A DNA stretch of 64,000 nt, taken from positions 91,388-155,387 of the forward strand of contig DATLFG010000028.1 in the NCBI GenBank assembly GCA_035524955.1. The letters are read 5' to 3'. Both the position numbers and the translations under genes were made by a program. Below, piece after piece: positions 33,362-41,768 of this stretch. The notes under the pieces are model-generated. The model was not told where the DNA came from, ran no database searches, and saw only the letters and a list, made by a program, of their open reading frames with translations. The stretch is from CAMLFJ01 sp035524955 (GTDB taxonomy: Bacteria; Methylomirabilota; Methylomirabilia; Rokubacteriales; CSP1-6). Within the stretch, counting starts at the first letter, position 1; every line of letters begins with the position of its first letter.

Positions 33362-34134
33362 AGGATGGAGCGGCCGGCGTCCACCATCAGGATGGCGCCC
33401 GTGACGAACGACGACTCGTCGGAGGCGAGGAACAGGATCGGGTACGCCACCTCGCGCGGCTCCGCCCACCGGCCGAGCAGGTTGTCGCCCGCGCGCTGCG
33501 TGCGCATCTCCGCCTCGGACACCCCGCGGGCCGCCGCGCGGCGGATGTGGTATGGCGTGATGGTCCCGCCGGGGCACACCGCGTTGACCCGGACGCGGTG
33601 CGGGGCCTCCTCCACCGCCAGCGCGCGCGTGAACCCGAGCACCGCCGCCTTCGTGGTGTCGTACTGGCCCATGCCGGCTCGGCCCATCACGCCGTACACC
33701 GACGAGACGTTGACGATGGTGCCGCGCCCCGTCGCGCGCAGCCGCGGCAGCGCCGCCTTGCAGCAGTGCGCGGTGCCGAGCACGTTGACCCCGATGATGC
33801 GCTCCCAGTCGGCCGCCTCGGCGTCCGCCAGCGGCGCGTAGACGCGCACGCCCGCCACGTTGACCAGGGTGTGGAGCGCGCCCCAACGGGCCGCCGTCTC
33901 GTCGATCATCCGACGGGCGTCGCTCTCGCGCGCCACGTCGCCGGCGAGGGCCGTCACCTGCGCGCCCGGCACCGCGCTCCGGATGCCCGCGGCGGCCGCC
34001 TCCACCGCGGCCCCGTCCGTGTCCAGCAGCGTGACCGCGGCGCCTTCTTCCGCGAACAGCCGGCCGGTGGCCTCCCCGATGCCCCCGCCCCCGCCGGTGA
34101 CGAGCGCCACGCGGCCGGCCATGCGGCCCGGCAT
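33358..34134 (-). CDS. Short-chain dehydrogenase/reductase
   Basis: The 258-residue classical SDR has nucleotide-binding VALVTGGGGGIGEATG near residue 10, an acidic residue after the second strand (LLDTDG) that favours NAD over NADP, NVAG, and catalytic NVSSVYG...QYDTTKAAV. The C-terminus (PILFLASDESSFVTGAILMVDAG) is typical. It is overlapped on both sides by co-directional genes (GTGA and TGATG), between a Rieske oxygenase and a NagX-like protein. It probably dehydrogenates a diol or alcohol made by the oxygenase; the substrate is unknown. Confidence 0.9.
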   Translation of the reverse strand: MPGRMAGRVALVTGGGGGIGEATGRLFAEEGAAVTLLDTDGAAVEAAAAGIRSAVPGAQVTALAGDVARESDARRMIDETAARWGALHTLVNVAGVRVYAPLADAEAADWERIIGVNVLGTAHCCKAALPRLRATGRGTIVNVSSVYGVMGRAGMGQYDTTKAAVLGFTRALAVEEAPHRVRVNAVCPGGTITPYHIRRAAARGVSEAEMRTQRAGDNLLGRWAEPREVAYPILFLASDESSFVTGAILMVDAGRSIL

Positions 34135-35462
34135 CAGGCGAGCGTGAGCTGGTCGCCCGTCCTCACCACCATCCGCGCCATCGCACCCTCGATCCAGCTC
34201 GCGCCCGGGTCCAGCACGACGGAGGCGGACCGGACGAGGAAGGAGCGCGGGTTGGCGCCCGGCGCGGGGGTGCCGTGCTCGCGCAGCGCCCGGGCCGCCG
34301 CCATCATGCGGCGGCGCACCTGGATGATCGCGGTGTCGCTCGAGCCCAGCCGCTCCCGGCTGCGATCCACGATCTCGCCCTGGCTCTCCTGGACGGCCTG
34401 GTCCTGCACGCCGAAGCCCGGGATGCCGCAGTACATGCGGGTGCGATGGATCTCCCAGTCCATGAAATAGTCGTTGCCGCGGTTGGCCGCGGTCCGCACG
34501 TCCCCGTACGGCTCGGAGGTGGCCGGCGCGTAGTCACAGACGTGCGCGCCCTTGCCCTCGACGTGGAGCGCGATCTCCTCGCCGGTCAGCTTGCGGTCCG
34601 GATGCCAGGTGACCATCCAGTTCACGACGTGGGTGTCGTCCATCGGCACCCAGATGTGCGACTGCACGACGCGCTCGTCGAGGTCGGTGGGCGGCATCGT
34701 GTAGAACGGCAGCAGGAACTGGCTGATCCGCCAGTACCAGCGGCCGTCGGGATAGGCCCGCCGCGCGCCGATGACCACGCCGTAGTCGGTGTCGGCCACC
34801 TCGAAGCGCGGTGCGCGATCGCCCGTCGAGACCGCCGCCCCCACCCCGAAGCTCACCCGGTCCATGTCCTGCGTGACCTCGTTGTTCCGGTGATCGATCG
34901 GCGCGTGGAGGAACGAGATGTGGCTCGAGTCGATGCCGCCTTCCATCGCCTGGAACCAGTTGCAGTCCTGCACCCGCCGGGAGATGAACGTATGCCCCTC
35001 GGGCAGCAGCGTGAACTCGAGCTCGGGCAGCGGCGGGGGCGGACGACCGGCCGGCCCCATGTAGGCCCAGATCGCCCCGCCCTTCTCCAGGCAGGGGTAC
35101 GCGGTATGCTTCACCTTGGCCGCGAAGCTCGACTCGGGCGGCTCGCTCGGCATCTCCTGGCACTGGCCGTCGAGCCCGAACTTCCAGCCGTGGTAGGCGC
35201 AGCGCATCCCGTTCTCCTCGACGCGCCCGTAGTAGAGCGAGGCGGAGCGATGCGGGCAGAACTCGCCGATGAGCCCGGCCCGGCCGCTCCGGCCGCGGAA
35301 GACGATGAGCCGCTCGCCCAGCAGCATCACCCGCTTGACCCGACCGCCCGGCTCGAGCTCCCTCGACTCCACCACCGGGATCCAGTACCGGCGGACCAGG
35401 GCGCCCATGGCGGTGTCCGGCCCGGTCCGCGTCAGGAGCTCGTTGTCCTCGTGGCTCAGCAT
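34134..35462 (-). CDS. Rieske aromatic-ring-hydroxylating oxygenase, large subunit
   Basis: The 442-residue protein has an N-terminal Rieske domain with CPHRSASLYYGRVEENGMRCAYHGWKF, the 2Fe-2S CxH...CxxH ligands, and a catalytic domain with the GGIDSSHISFLHA segment around the mononuclear iron. It resembles phthalate-dioxygenase/vanillate-demethylase-type single-component oxygenases. No reductase is adjacent. The ATG at 35462 begins MLSHEDNELLTRTG, a common opening in this family; the frame upstream is Arg-rich and unconserved. Confidence 0.92.
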   Translation of the reverse strand: MLSHEDNELLTRTGPDTAMGALVRRYWIPVVESRELEPGGRVKRVMLLGERLIVFRGRSGRAGLIGEFCPHRSASLYYGRVEENGMRCAYHGWKFGLDGQCQEMPSEPPESSFAAKVKHTAYPCLEKGGAIWAYMGPAGRPPPPLPELEFTLLPEGHTFISRRVQDCNWFQAMEGGIDSSHISFLHAPIDHRNNEVTQDMDRVSFGVGAAVSTGDRAPRFEVADTDYGVVIGARRAYPDGRWYWRISQFLLPFYTMPPTDLDERVVQSHIWVPMDDTHVVNWMVTWHPDRKLTGEEIALHVEGKGAHVCDYAPATSEPYGDVRTAANRGNDYFMDWEIHRTRMYCGIPGFGVQDQAVQESQGEIVDRSRERLGSSDTAIIQVRRRMMAAARALREHGTPAPGANPRSFLVRSASVVLDPGASWIEGAMARMVVRTGDQLTLA

Positions 35463-35568
35463 CGGTCGCGCCCTCCTGCGCCGAAGGTTAGCACGCGCCC
35501 CGGTGGGGTCGCCAGCCGGTCGGTCGCCAGATTGACAACGCGGGCGACCTCCCGGAGGATGACCGACC

Positions 35569-36330
35569 GTGATGCCCTCCGTCCGACTCGACCTCGACGG
35601 ACCGGTCGCCCGGGTCACCCTGAACCGGCCCGAGGTGCTGAACGCCGGGGATCCCGCGTGGGTGGTCGAGCTGACCGACGTCGTCGCGCGAATCGGGGCG
35701 AATCGCGATCTGCGGGTCGCGGTGATCACCGGGGCCGGGCGCGCCTTCTCGACCGGGGTGGATCTCGGGTCCCTCGCCGCGGGCGAGATGACCCTGCCGC
35801 GCTTCGTGGCCTGGGAGGATGCGATGACCGCGATCGAGCACATGCGGCTGCCCTTCATCGCGGCGATCAACGGGCACTGCCTGGGCGGCGGGCTGCAGCT
35901 CGCGCTGGTCTGCGACTACCGGCTGGCCTCCGAGGATGCGGTGATCGGCCTGCCCGCGGTGAAGGAGTGCCTGATCCCGTCCATGGCGCTCTACCGGCTG
36001 CCGCGGCTGATCGGCGCCGCGCGGGCGCGCGAGATGATCCTCACGGGCGAGCCGATCTCGGCGGTCCGGGCCGAGCAGGTGGGCCTCGTCAGCCGGGTGG
36101 TCCCCGCCCCCGAGTTCCCGCGCGCGCTCGACGACTGCATCGAGGGCTTCCTCGCGCTTCCCGTGACGAGCGTCGGCGTCAGCAAGCGCCTCCTGGCCCG
36201 CGCCTTCGATCTCCCGTTCGACGCCTTCCGCCGGGAGATGGAGGCGGGCTTCCGCCTCTGCCTCGACTCCGCCGAGCACCGCGCGGCCATGGACGAGATC
36301 CGCCGGCGGAGGAAAGGACCCGCGCGATGA
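35569..36330 (+). CDS. Enoyl-CoA hydratase/isomerase family protein
   Basis: The 253-residue crotonase-fold protein has GRAFSTGVDLGSL, GHCLGGGLQLALVCDYRLAS (oxyanion hole) and ECLIPSMALYRLPRLIGAARAREMILTGEPI. The Glu-containing catalytic loop differs from classic hydratases, so the reaction could be hydration, isomerisation or hydrolysis of a CoA thioester. The likely start is GTG at 35569, which has CGGAGG well placed. A divergent TTGACA lies at 35532 without a good -10. The stop overlaps the next start (ATGA). Confidence 0.9.
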   Translation: MMPSVRLDLDGPVARVTLNRPEVLNAGDPAWVVELTDVVARIGANRDLRVAVITGAGRAFSTGVDLGSLAAGEMTLPRFVAWEDAMTAIEHMRLPFIAAINGHCLGGGLQLALVCDYRLASEDAVIGLPAVKECLIPSMALYRLPRLIGAARAREMILTGEPISAVRAEQVGLVSRVVPAPEFPRALDDCIEGFLALPVTSVGVSKRLLARAFDLPFDAFRREMEAGFRLCLDSAEHRAAMDEIRRRRKGPAR

Positions 36331-37343
36331 CCCTCCTGCCCACCTCCGTGATCGGCAGCCACGGGTTGCCCGGCTGGGTCTGGCTCGCCCGGGAGGCGCT
36401 CCAGGCCGGACGCCTGGGCGCCACCGACGTCCGCGAGCTGTTGGAAGACGCCACCCAGGCCGCGCTGCTCGATCAGGAGCGGGCGGGCATCGACGTGCTG
36501 ACCACCGGCGAGATGGGCCGGGTGCGCTTCATCATCGGCTTCTACGACCATCTCCAGGGCATCCGGATCATGGAGGAGCCCCGCAAGCTCGGGCAGCCGC
36601 ACTGGGACACCAATACGCCGTTCGAGGTCGTGGAGCCCATCACGGCCCCGGCCGGCCTCGGCATCGTGAACGAGTTCACGCTGGCGCGGTCGCTGACCGG
36701 CAAGCCGCTCAAGGCCACCGTGCCCGGCCCCTACACGCTGATGTTCCCGCTGCGGCTCGGCGGCGGCTATCGCGATCGCGACACGCTGCTGGCCGATCTG
36801 GTGGGCATCGTCAACGCGGAGTGCCGCGCGCTGGTGGCGGCGGGCGCCGACTTCATCCAGATCGACGAGCCGCACAGCGGCATGTACGCGGGCTCCGCGC
36901 CCAGCTTCGCCCAGGGCGTCAACCGCGCGGTGGAGGGCGTCGAGGCCAAGATCGCCGTCCACGTCTGCTTCGGCAATCTCTACGGGCGCCCGTTCCAGCC
37001 GGTGCGCAGCTACCGCAACGTCTATCCGGCGCTGCACGAGCTGACCGCCTCCCAGGTGGTGCTCGAGTACGCCAACCGCGGGATGGAGGATCTCGCCCTC
37101 TGGAAGGAGTTCCCGACCGACAAGGAGCTGGGCGCCGGGGTGATCGACGTGAAGGCCTTCAAGGCCGAGACCGCCGAGGAGGTCGCCCAGCGCATCCGCG
37201 CCCTCCTCCGCTACGTCGCCCCGGACAGGCTCTGGCTCAATCCCGACTGTGGCTTCTGGGAGACCCCCCGCTGGGCCACCCGCCAGAAGCTGGCCGCCCT
37301 CGTCGAGGGCGCCCGCCTCGTCCGCCAAGAGCTCGGGATCTAG
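36327..37343 (+). CDS. MetE C-terminal-like (cobalamin-independent methionine synthase II) protein
   Basis: The 338-residue protein corresponds to the catalytic half of MetE and the archaeal MetE-like enzymes. Zinc ligands are visible in HVCFGN, in QIDEPH and in the late Cys of LNPDCGFW. Such short proteins transfer a methyl group to or from a thiol, or cleave C-S bonds in catabolic pathways. Its overlap with a crotonase-family gene points to degradation of a small acid rather than methionine synthesis, but that is inference. Confidence 0.85.
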   Translation: MTLLPTSVIGSHGLPGWVWLAREALQAGRLGATDVRELLEDATQAALLDQERAGIDVLTTGEMGRVRFIIGFYDHLQGIRIMEEPRKLGQPHWDTNTPFEVVEPITAPAGLGIVNEFTLARSLTGKPLKATVPGPYTLMFPLRLGGGYRDRDTLLADLVGIVNAECRALVAAGADFIQIDEPHSGMYAGSAPSFAQGVNRAVEGVEAKIAVHVCFGNLYGRPFQPVRSYRNVYPALHELTASQVVLEYANRGMEDLALWKEFPTDKELGAGVIDVKAFKAETAEEVAQRIRALLRYVAPDRLWLNPDCGFWETPRWATRQKLAALVEGARLVRQELGI

Positions 37344-37346
37344 GGG

Positions 37347-37423
37347 ACTCGGAGGGGGGCTACGCCCCCCTTCCGAACCTCCCCCCGGGAGATCGGAAGC
37401 GCGGGCAAAGCCCGCGCTCGAAC
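37347..37423 (+). repeat. Two-hairpin intergenic repeat, copy B
   Basis: A G/C stem (GGGGGGC at 37354-37360 with GCCCCCC at 37364-37370) is followed by the linker TTCCGAACCTCCCCCCGG. A second perfect stem follows, GCGCGGGC/GCCCGCGC at 37399-37417 with an AAA loop, then CTCGAACG. It matches copies A and C in order and linker. It lies between converging genes, just after the MetE-like stop. Confidence 0.75.
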
Positions 37424-37474
37424 GTGGACCACTTCCGCTGGCGGCGGATCGTCCGATGTTACCGGGACAGACTG

Positions 37475-38257
37475 CTAGCCGGCGGCGCGGACCAGGGTGA
37501 GATGCTCCTCGACGGTGTCCTTGGCGGTGATCGCACGGAGGACGACCTCGTCCACCGCGCCGTCCCAGGCCGCGAGCGCGCGCTTGATGCCGTCGGCCGA
37601 GGTGGCCGCGATCGCGGTATCCGCCGGCTTCACGCCCATCCTCACGAAGTGGGCGCGGTACGCGGGAATCGCGTCGTAGCGCCCGCCCTCGTCGGCCAGC
37701 CGCTCGGCCGCGGCCGGGCCCAGGGCCACCCGCACGTAGGCGTAGAGCCGCGGCATCGGCCGCTTCGCCGCGTCCGCGCCCGCGCGCACGAGCTCGGCGG
37801 AGCGCCGGGCGTACTCCGGGGTGAGCCAGTTGAACAGCACCCCGTCGGCGACCTCGCCCGCCAGGTGGCACATCTTCGGCCCGAGCGCGGCCACGATGAT
37901 CCGCGTGGTCAGGTTGGTCCGCAGCGCGGCCACGCCCTCGCGCACGCGCTTGAGCGCGTCCGGGTTCGGGCTGCCCACGCCGAGGAGCAGGCGCTCGGCC
38001 GCGAGCCCGTGCTGCCGCACGCCGGCCGCGATGGCCTCCGGCCCGCGCGTGTGGAGAGGGATGACGCCAACCCCCACGTCCACGCGGCGAGTCTCCGCCG
38101 CCGCGTGAGCGAGCGAGCCCAGGCCGTCCACCGGGCCCGGATGGTTCACCCAGAACGAGCGGTAGCCGAGCGCTTCGGCCTCCCGGGCCGAGGCGCGGAT
38201 GATCTCCGGTGAGACGCCCGCGAATACCGCGAATCCCTTTGCCGTGCCGGTCGCCAT
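37475..38257 (-). CDS. LLM-class F420/FMN-dependent oxidoreductase
   Basis: This 260-residue luciferase-like TIM barrel resembles 5,10-methylene-tetrahydromethanopterin reductase relatives. It opens GFAVFAGVSPEIIRASAREAEALGYRSFWVNHPG, then RRVDVGVGVIPLHTRGPEAIA and RLLLGVGSPNPDALKRVREGV. Such enzymes use reduced F420 or FMN to oxidise or reduce diverse substrates. The cofactor cannot be fixed here and no F420 genes are visible. A second LLM gene is cut by the right edge. Confidence 0.87.
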   Translation of the reverse strand: MATGTAKGFAVFAGVSPEIIRASAREAEALGYRSFWVNHPGPVDGLGSLAHAAAETRRVDVGVGVIPLHTRGPEAIAAGVRQHGLAAERLLLGVGSPNPDALKRVREGVAALRTNLTTRIIVAALGPKMCHLAGEVADGVLFNWLTPEYARRSAELVRAGADAAKRPMPRLYAYVRVALGPAAAERLADEGGRYDAIPAYRAHFVRMGVKPADTAIAATSADGIKRALAAWDGAVDEVVLRAITAKDTVEEHLTLVRAAG

Positions 38258-38343
38258 GACGGCCTCCTCCTCGTGTGGTGCGCCCGATTCTACGCCCGGC
38301 CGGGCTTGCGCTCCACCGCATAACGGGATACACCCGAGCGGTC

Positions 38344-39543
38344 ATGCGAGAGCCCGCGGGCATCCGCATCCTCGTCTGGATGTGCGTGCTCATCGCCGTC
38401 AACCAGCTCGGCTTCGGCGGCATCATCCCCGCGCTGGCCCTCTACGCGCGCTCCTTCGACGTCACCCAGTCCGCGATCGGCGTCGCCATCGCGATCTACG
38501 GGCTTGCCCGCTTCCTGGTCGCGGTACCGGCGGGCCGGCTCGCGGACGGGCTCGGCCGGCGCAACACGCTGGCGATCGGCGGGCTCCTCTCCGCCGTCGG
38601 CAACGTCCTCTGCGCGCTGGCGCCGAGCTATCCCGCCTTCGTCGCCGCCCGCTTCGTGGCGGGCGCCGGGGCCGCCCTCGTGCTCACCACCGGCCTGATC
38701 GTGATCGCGGACATCTCGAGCCGTTCCAACCGCGGGCGGATGATGTCGGCCTATCAGGGCGTGTTCATCTTCGCGGTGGGCATCGGACCGTTGCCGGGCG
38801 GCCTCCTGGCCACCCACTGGGGTCTCGCCGCCCCCTTCCTCGCCTACGCGGTCACCTCGCTCGTCGCCGCCGGGGTCGCCTGGCTCGCGATTCCCGAAAC
38901 GCGCGCCGGCCGCAGTGCCGACGAGCCCGAGCCCGCCCCGGTGCCCTACCACGTCCAGATCCGCCTGCTCATCGCCCATCGCGGCTTCATGCTGGTGAGC
39001 GGCATCGCCTTCGTGAACGCGGTGGCCCGCACCGGCGCGCTGTTCAACATCGTGCCGATCCTGGCGCGCGACCGGCTCGCGCTCGATCCCGACCGCATCG
39101 GCTTCGGCCTGGCCCTCGCCAGCATCGTGGGCCTGATCGTGGCCTACCCGACCGGCGTGCTCGTGGACCGCCACGGGCGGAAGATCATCATCGTCCCCGC
39201 GACGATCATGTCGGGCCTCTCGCTGGTTCTCTTTCTGCTCGCGCCGACCTACGCCTGGTTCCTCGCCGCCTGCTCGGCGTGGAGCATCGCCATGGGTATC
39301 AGCGGGGCGGCTCCGGCCGCCTACGCGGCCGACACCGCGCCGCCGGGCATGAACGCGGTCGCGGTCGGCAGCTACCGGATGCTGGCCGACCTGGGCTACG
39401 TCGTGGGCCCGATCGCGCTCGGCCTGGCCGCCGATCTGGCGGGCATCGACACGGCGCTGGCCGGCACCGCGCTCCTGCTGGTCGCGACGGCCCTGCTCTT
39501 CGCCCGCTTCGCGCCGGAAACGTACCGGGGCGGCCGATTCTAG
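38344..39543 (+). CDS. Major facilitator superfamily transporter
   Basis: The 399-residue protein has about twelve membrane helices. Between helices 2 and 3 it has GRLADGLGRRNTLAIGGL, the MFS signature loop, and a related VDRHGRKIIIV motif in the second half. The family resembles drug or organic-anion antiporters. The ATG at 38344 directly precedes the conserved first helix (ILVWMCVLIAVNQLGFGGIIPAL). The substrate is unknown. Its stop overlaps the converging desaturase-like gene by 4 bp. Confidence 0.9.
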   Translation: MREPAGIRILVWMCVLIAVNQLGFGGIIPALALYARSFDVTQSAIGVAIAIYGLARFLVAVPAGRLADGLGRRNTLAIGGLLSAVGNVLCALAPSYPAFVAARFVAGAGAALVLTTGLIVIADISSRSNRGRMMSAYQGVFIFAVGIGPLPGGLLATHWGLAAPFLAYAVTSLVAAGVAWLAIPETRAGRSADEPEPAPVPYHVQIRLLIAHRGFMLVSGIAFVNAVARTGALFNIVPILARDRLALDPDRIGFGLALASIVGLIVAYPTGVLVDRHGRKIIIVPATIMSGLSLVLFLLAPTYAWFLAACSAWSIAMGISGAAPAAYAADTAPPGMNAVAVGSYRMLADLGYVVGPIALGLAADLAGIDTALAGTALLLVATALLFARFAPETYRGGRF

Positions 39544-40643
39544 GCGCCGCGCGTCCGGTCAGCGGCCGGGCGGAAGGGGTACGCGAGCTGGCTCCAGTAG
39601 CCGCTCGGCACCGGCGGGCCCGCGAGGCCGTACGCCTCGGGCCAGCGATCGCGCGGCAGGTACTGGGTGCCGAGGATCCGGTCGATCACCGGCAGGTGCA
39701 CCGCGAAGTTGACGTCCACCGGCTCGACCGCGTGGTGCCAGTGGTGGTACTGGGGCGTGGCCAGGATGTGGCGCAAGGGGCCGAAGCGCCAGCTCACGTT
39801 GGCGTGGATGAGCACGGCCTGGAACGACACGAAGAGCACGTAGCCGAAGACCGCACCCTGCGCGAAGCCCAGCACGTAGAGCGGCACGAACGAGAGCCCC
39901 CGCGTGACAACGATGTCCACCAGGTGCAGGCGGGAGCCGGCCAGCCAGTCCATGTGCCGGCTCGAGTGGTGGACGGCGTGGAAGGGCCAGAGCCAGGGCA
40001 CCTGGTGGAAGAGGCGGTGCACGGTGTACTGGGTGAGATCCGCGACCACGAGCACCTCGACGAACTGCAGCACCAGCGGCTGGGCGGCCACCGCGGCCTG
40101 GAGCTCCGGGGCCACCGCCCAGCGGAAGACGACCGCCGCGGGCGCCATGGTCAGGAACACGGTGAGCTGCACGAGGAGGTGGCTCACCCCGAAGTGCCAG
40201 AGATCCGTCCGCCACTCGGGCCGGAAGATCGCCTGATCCCGGAGCCGGCCGAAGAGCAGCTCGATCGGGACGAAGACGGCGGAGAGCAGGAACAGGTCGA
40301 GCAGGAACCAGTCGAGCCCGACGTGGTGGGAGCGCGCCACCGGCGTGGCCACCGCCACCTCGGAGCCGCCCATCAGCGTGGCCAGCAGCGCGAGACCCGC
40401 CCCGGTGAGGCCCAGCGCCTTCCGCCGCTTGAGGAAGACGCTGAGCACGCCGAGCGCGAAGGCCACCCCCAGCGTGACCTTGATCGTGGTGCGGACGATC
40501 TCCATCGGGTAGACGTCGCGCAGCGCGGGCGTGGTGAGGACGGCGGGGAACCAGAGGCAGAGCACCGCGCCGAACGCCAGCGCGCCCAGCACCGCCGAGA
40601 GCACACCGGTGACCCACCCGAGGACCCCGATCCGGCTCGCCAT
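39540..40643 (-). CDS. Sterol desaturase/fatty acid hydroxylase family protein
   Basis: The 367-residue membrane protein contains the di-iron histidine motifs of the fatty acid hydroxylase superfamily: HRLFHQ, HAVHHSSRHMD and HHWHHAVE, within several transmembrane helices. Bacterial members hydroxylate or desaturate lipids, hopanoids or carotenoids. The N-terminal third holds extra hydrophobic helices. I chose the ATG at 40643; the longer frame adds 13 unconserved residues. The substrate cannot be told from context. Confidence 0.9.
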   Translation of the reverse strand: MASRIGVLGWVTGVLSAVLGALAFGAVLCLWFPAVLTTPALRDVYPMEIVRTTIKVTLGVAFALGVLSVFLKRRKALGLTGAGLALLATLMGGSEVAVATPVARSHHVGLDWFLLDLFLLSAVFVPIELLFGRLRDQAIFRPEWRTDLWHFGVSHLLVQLTVFLTMAPAAVVFRWAVAPELQAAVAAQPLVLQFVEVLVVADLTQYTVHRLFHQVPWLWPFHAVHHSSRHMDWLAGSRLHLVDIVVTRGLSFVPLYVLGFAQGAVFGYVLFVSFQAVLIHANVSWRFGPLRHILATPQYHHWHHAVEPVDVNFAVHLPVIDRILGTQYLPRDRWPEAYGLAGPPVPSGYWSQLAYPFRPAADRTRGA

Positions 40644-40711
40644 CGCCCCTTGATCGTAGCGCCCCGGTCGGCCGGTCTCCAAGTCCGCCGCCGGTGGTAT
40701 GGTGTGGGGCC

Positions 40712-41677
40712 ATGACCACGCTGCTGATGCTGCCGCCCCAGACCGCCATCACCCGCCAATGGGCCGCGCGGGTGGCCGCCGCCGTGCCCGCGATGACCGT
40801 CGTGGTCGCGGAGGACGAAGCGCAGGCCGCGCGTGAGATCGGCCGGGCCGAGGCCGCCTTCGGCACTCCGCCGCCCGCCCTGCTCCGCGAGGCCGGGCGA
40901 CTCCGGTGGCTGCAGGCCCCCCAGGCCGCGCCGCCCGCCGGCTACTACCACGACGCGCTGATCGCGCACCCGGTCGTGGTCACCAACTTCCGCGAGATCT
41001 ACAACGACCACATCGGGGCGCACATCATGGCCTTCGTGCTCGCGTTCGCGCGCGGGCTCCACCACTACCTGCCGCTCCAGCTCCGGCGCGAGTGGAAGCC
41101 GGCGCCGTCGGATACCGGCGTGGTACACCTGCCCGAGGCCACCGCGCTGGTCGTGGGCGTGGGCGGCATCGGCAGCGAGGCGGCGCGGCTCGGGGAGGCC
41201 TTCGGCATGCGCGTGATCGGGATCGACGCGCGACGCCGGGAGGCGCCGCCCGGCGTCTCCAAGCTCGACGGGCCGGACGCGCTCGACGGGCTCCTGCCCG
41301 AGGCCGACTTCGTCATCCTCACGGTCCCGCACACGCCGGAGACCGAAGGTCTCATGCACCGGGGACGGTTCCGGCGGATGAAGCGGAGCGCGTTCTTCAT
41401 CAACATCGGGCGGGGGATGACCACCCGGCTCGACGATCTCGTCGCCGCCCTGCGGGCCGGCGAGATCGCGGGCGCGGCGCTCGACGTGTTCGAGCAGGAG
41501 CCCCTGCCCGCCGATCACCCGCTCTGGACGACACCCAATGTGCTGATCACCCCGCACACCGCGGGCTACGGCCCCTATCTCGACGATCGCCGCTGCGAGA
41601 TCCTGCTCGACAACTGCCGCCGCTTCCTCGCCAACCAGCCCCTCCGCAACGTGGTGGACAAGTCCCGCTGGTTCTAA
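40712..41677 (+). CDS. D-2-hydroxyacid dehydrogenase, first copy
   Basis: The 321-residue NAD(P)-dependent enzyme has an N-terminal substrate domain and a Rossmann domain with ALVVGVGGIGSEAARLGEAFGM. Catalytic Arg (INIGRGMTTRLDDL), Glu (FEQEPLPADHPLW) and His (TPHTAGYGPY) are present. It would reduce a 2-oxoacid to the D-hydroxyacid or the reverse; the substrate is unknown. A paralogue lies at 51238. It ends 3 bp before a long inverted repeat. Confidence 0.9.
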   Translation: MTTLLMLPPQTAITRQWAARVAAAVPAMTVVVAEDEAQAAREIGRAEAAFGTPPPALLREAGRLRWLQAPQAAPPAGYYHDALIAHPVVVTNFREIYNDHIGAHIMAFVLAFARGLHHYLPLQLRREWKPAPSDTGVVHLPEATALVVGVGGIGSEAARLGEAFGMRVIGIDARRREAPPGVSKLDGPDALDGLLPEADFVILTVPHTPETEGLMHRGRFRRMKRSAFFINIGRGMTTRLDDLVAALRAGEIAGAALDVFEQEPLPADHPLWTTPNVLITPHTAGYGPYLDDRRCEILLDNCRRFLANQPLRNVVDKSRWF

Positions 41678-41680
41678 CCC

Positions 41681-41765
41681 GGGGTCAGGTCTTACATTCC
41701 GACATTCCTCTGGCCACAGCTCGGTCGCCGTGGTCCAGAAATGTCGGAATGTAAGACCTGACCCC
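41681..41765. repeat. 26-bp perfect inverted repeat, REP/MITE-like
   Basis: The 26 bases at 41681-41706 (starting GGGGTCAGGTCTTACATT) are exactly complementary to 41740-41765. A 33-nt loop lies between them, with a partial inner pairing (CTGGCCAC with GTGGTCCAG). The sequence resembles GGGGTCAGGTCTT-type termini that I associate with REP elements mobilised by RAYT (Y1) transposases. No transposase is next to it. It sits between two converging genes and would also fold as a strong terminator. Confidence 0.8.
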
Positions 41766-41768
41766 AGG

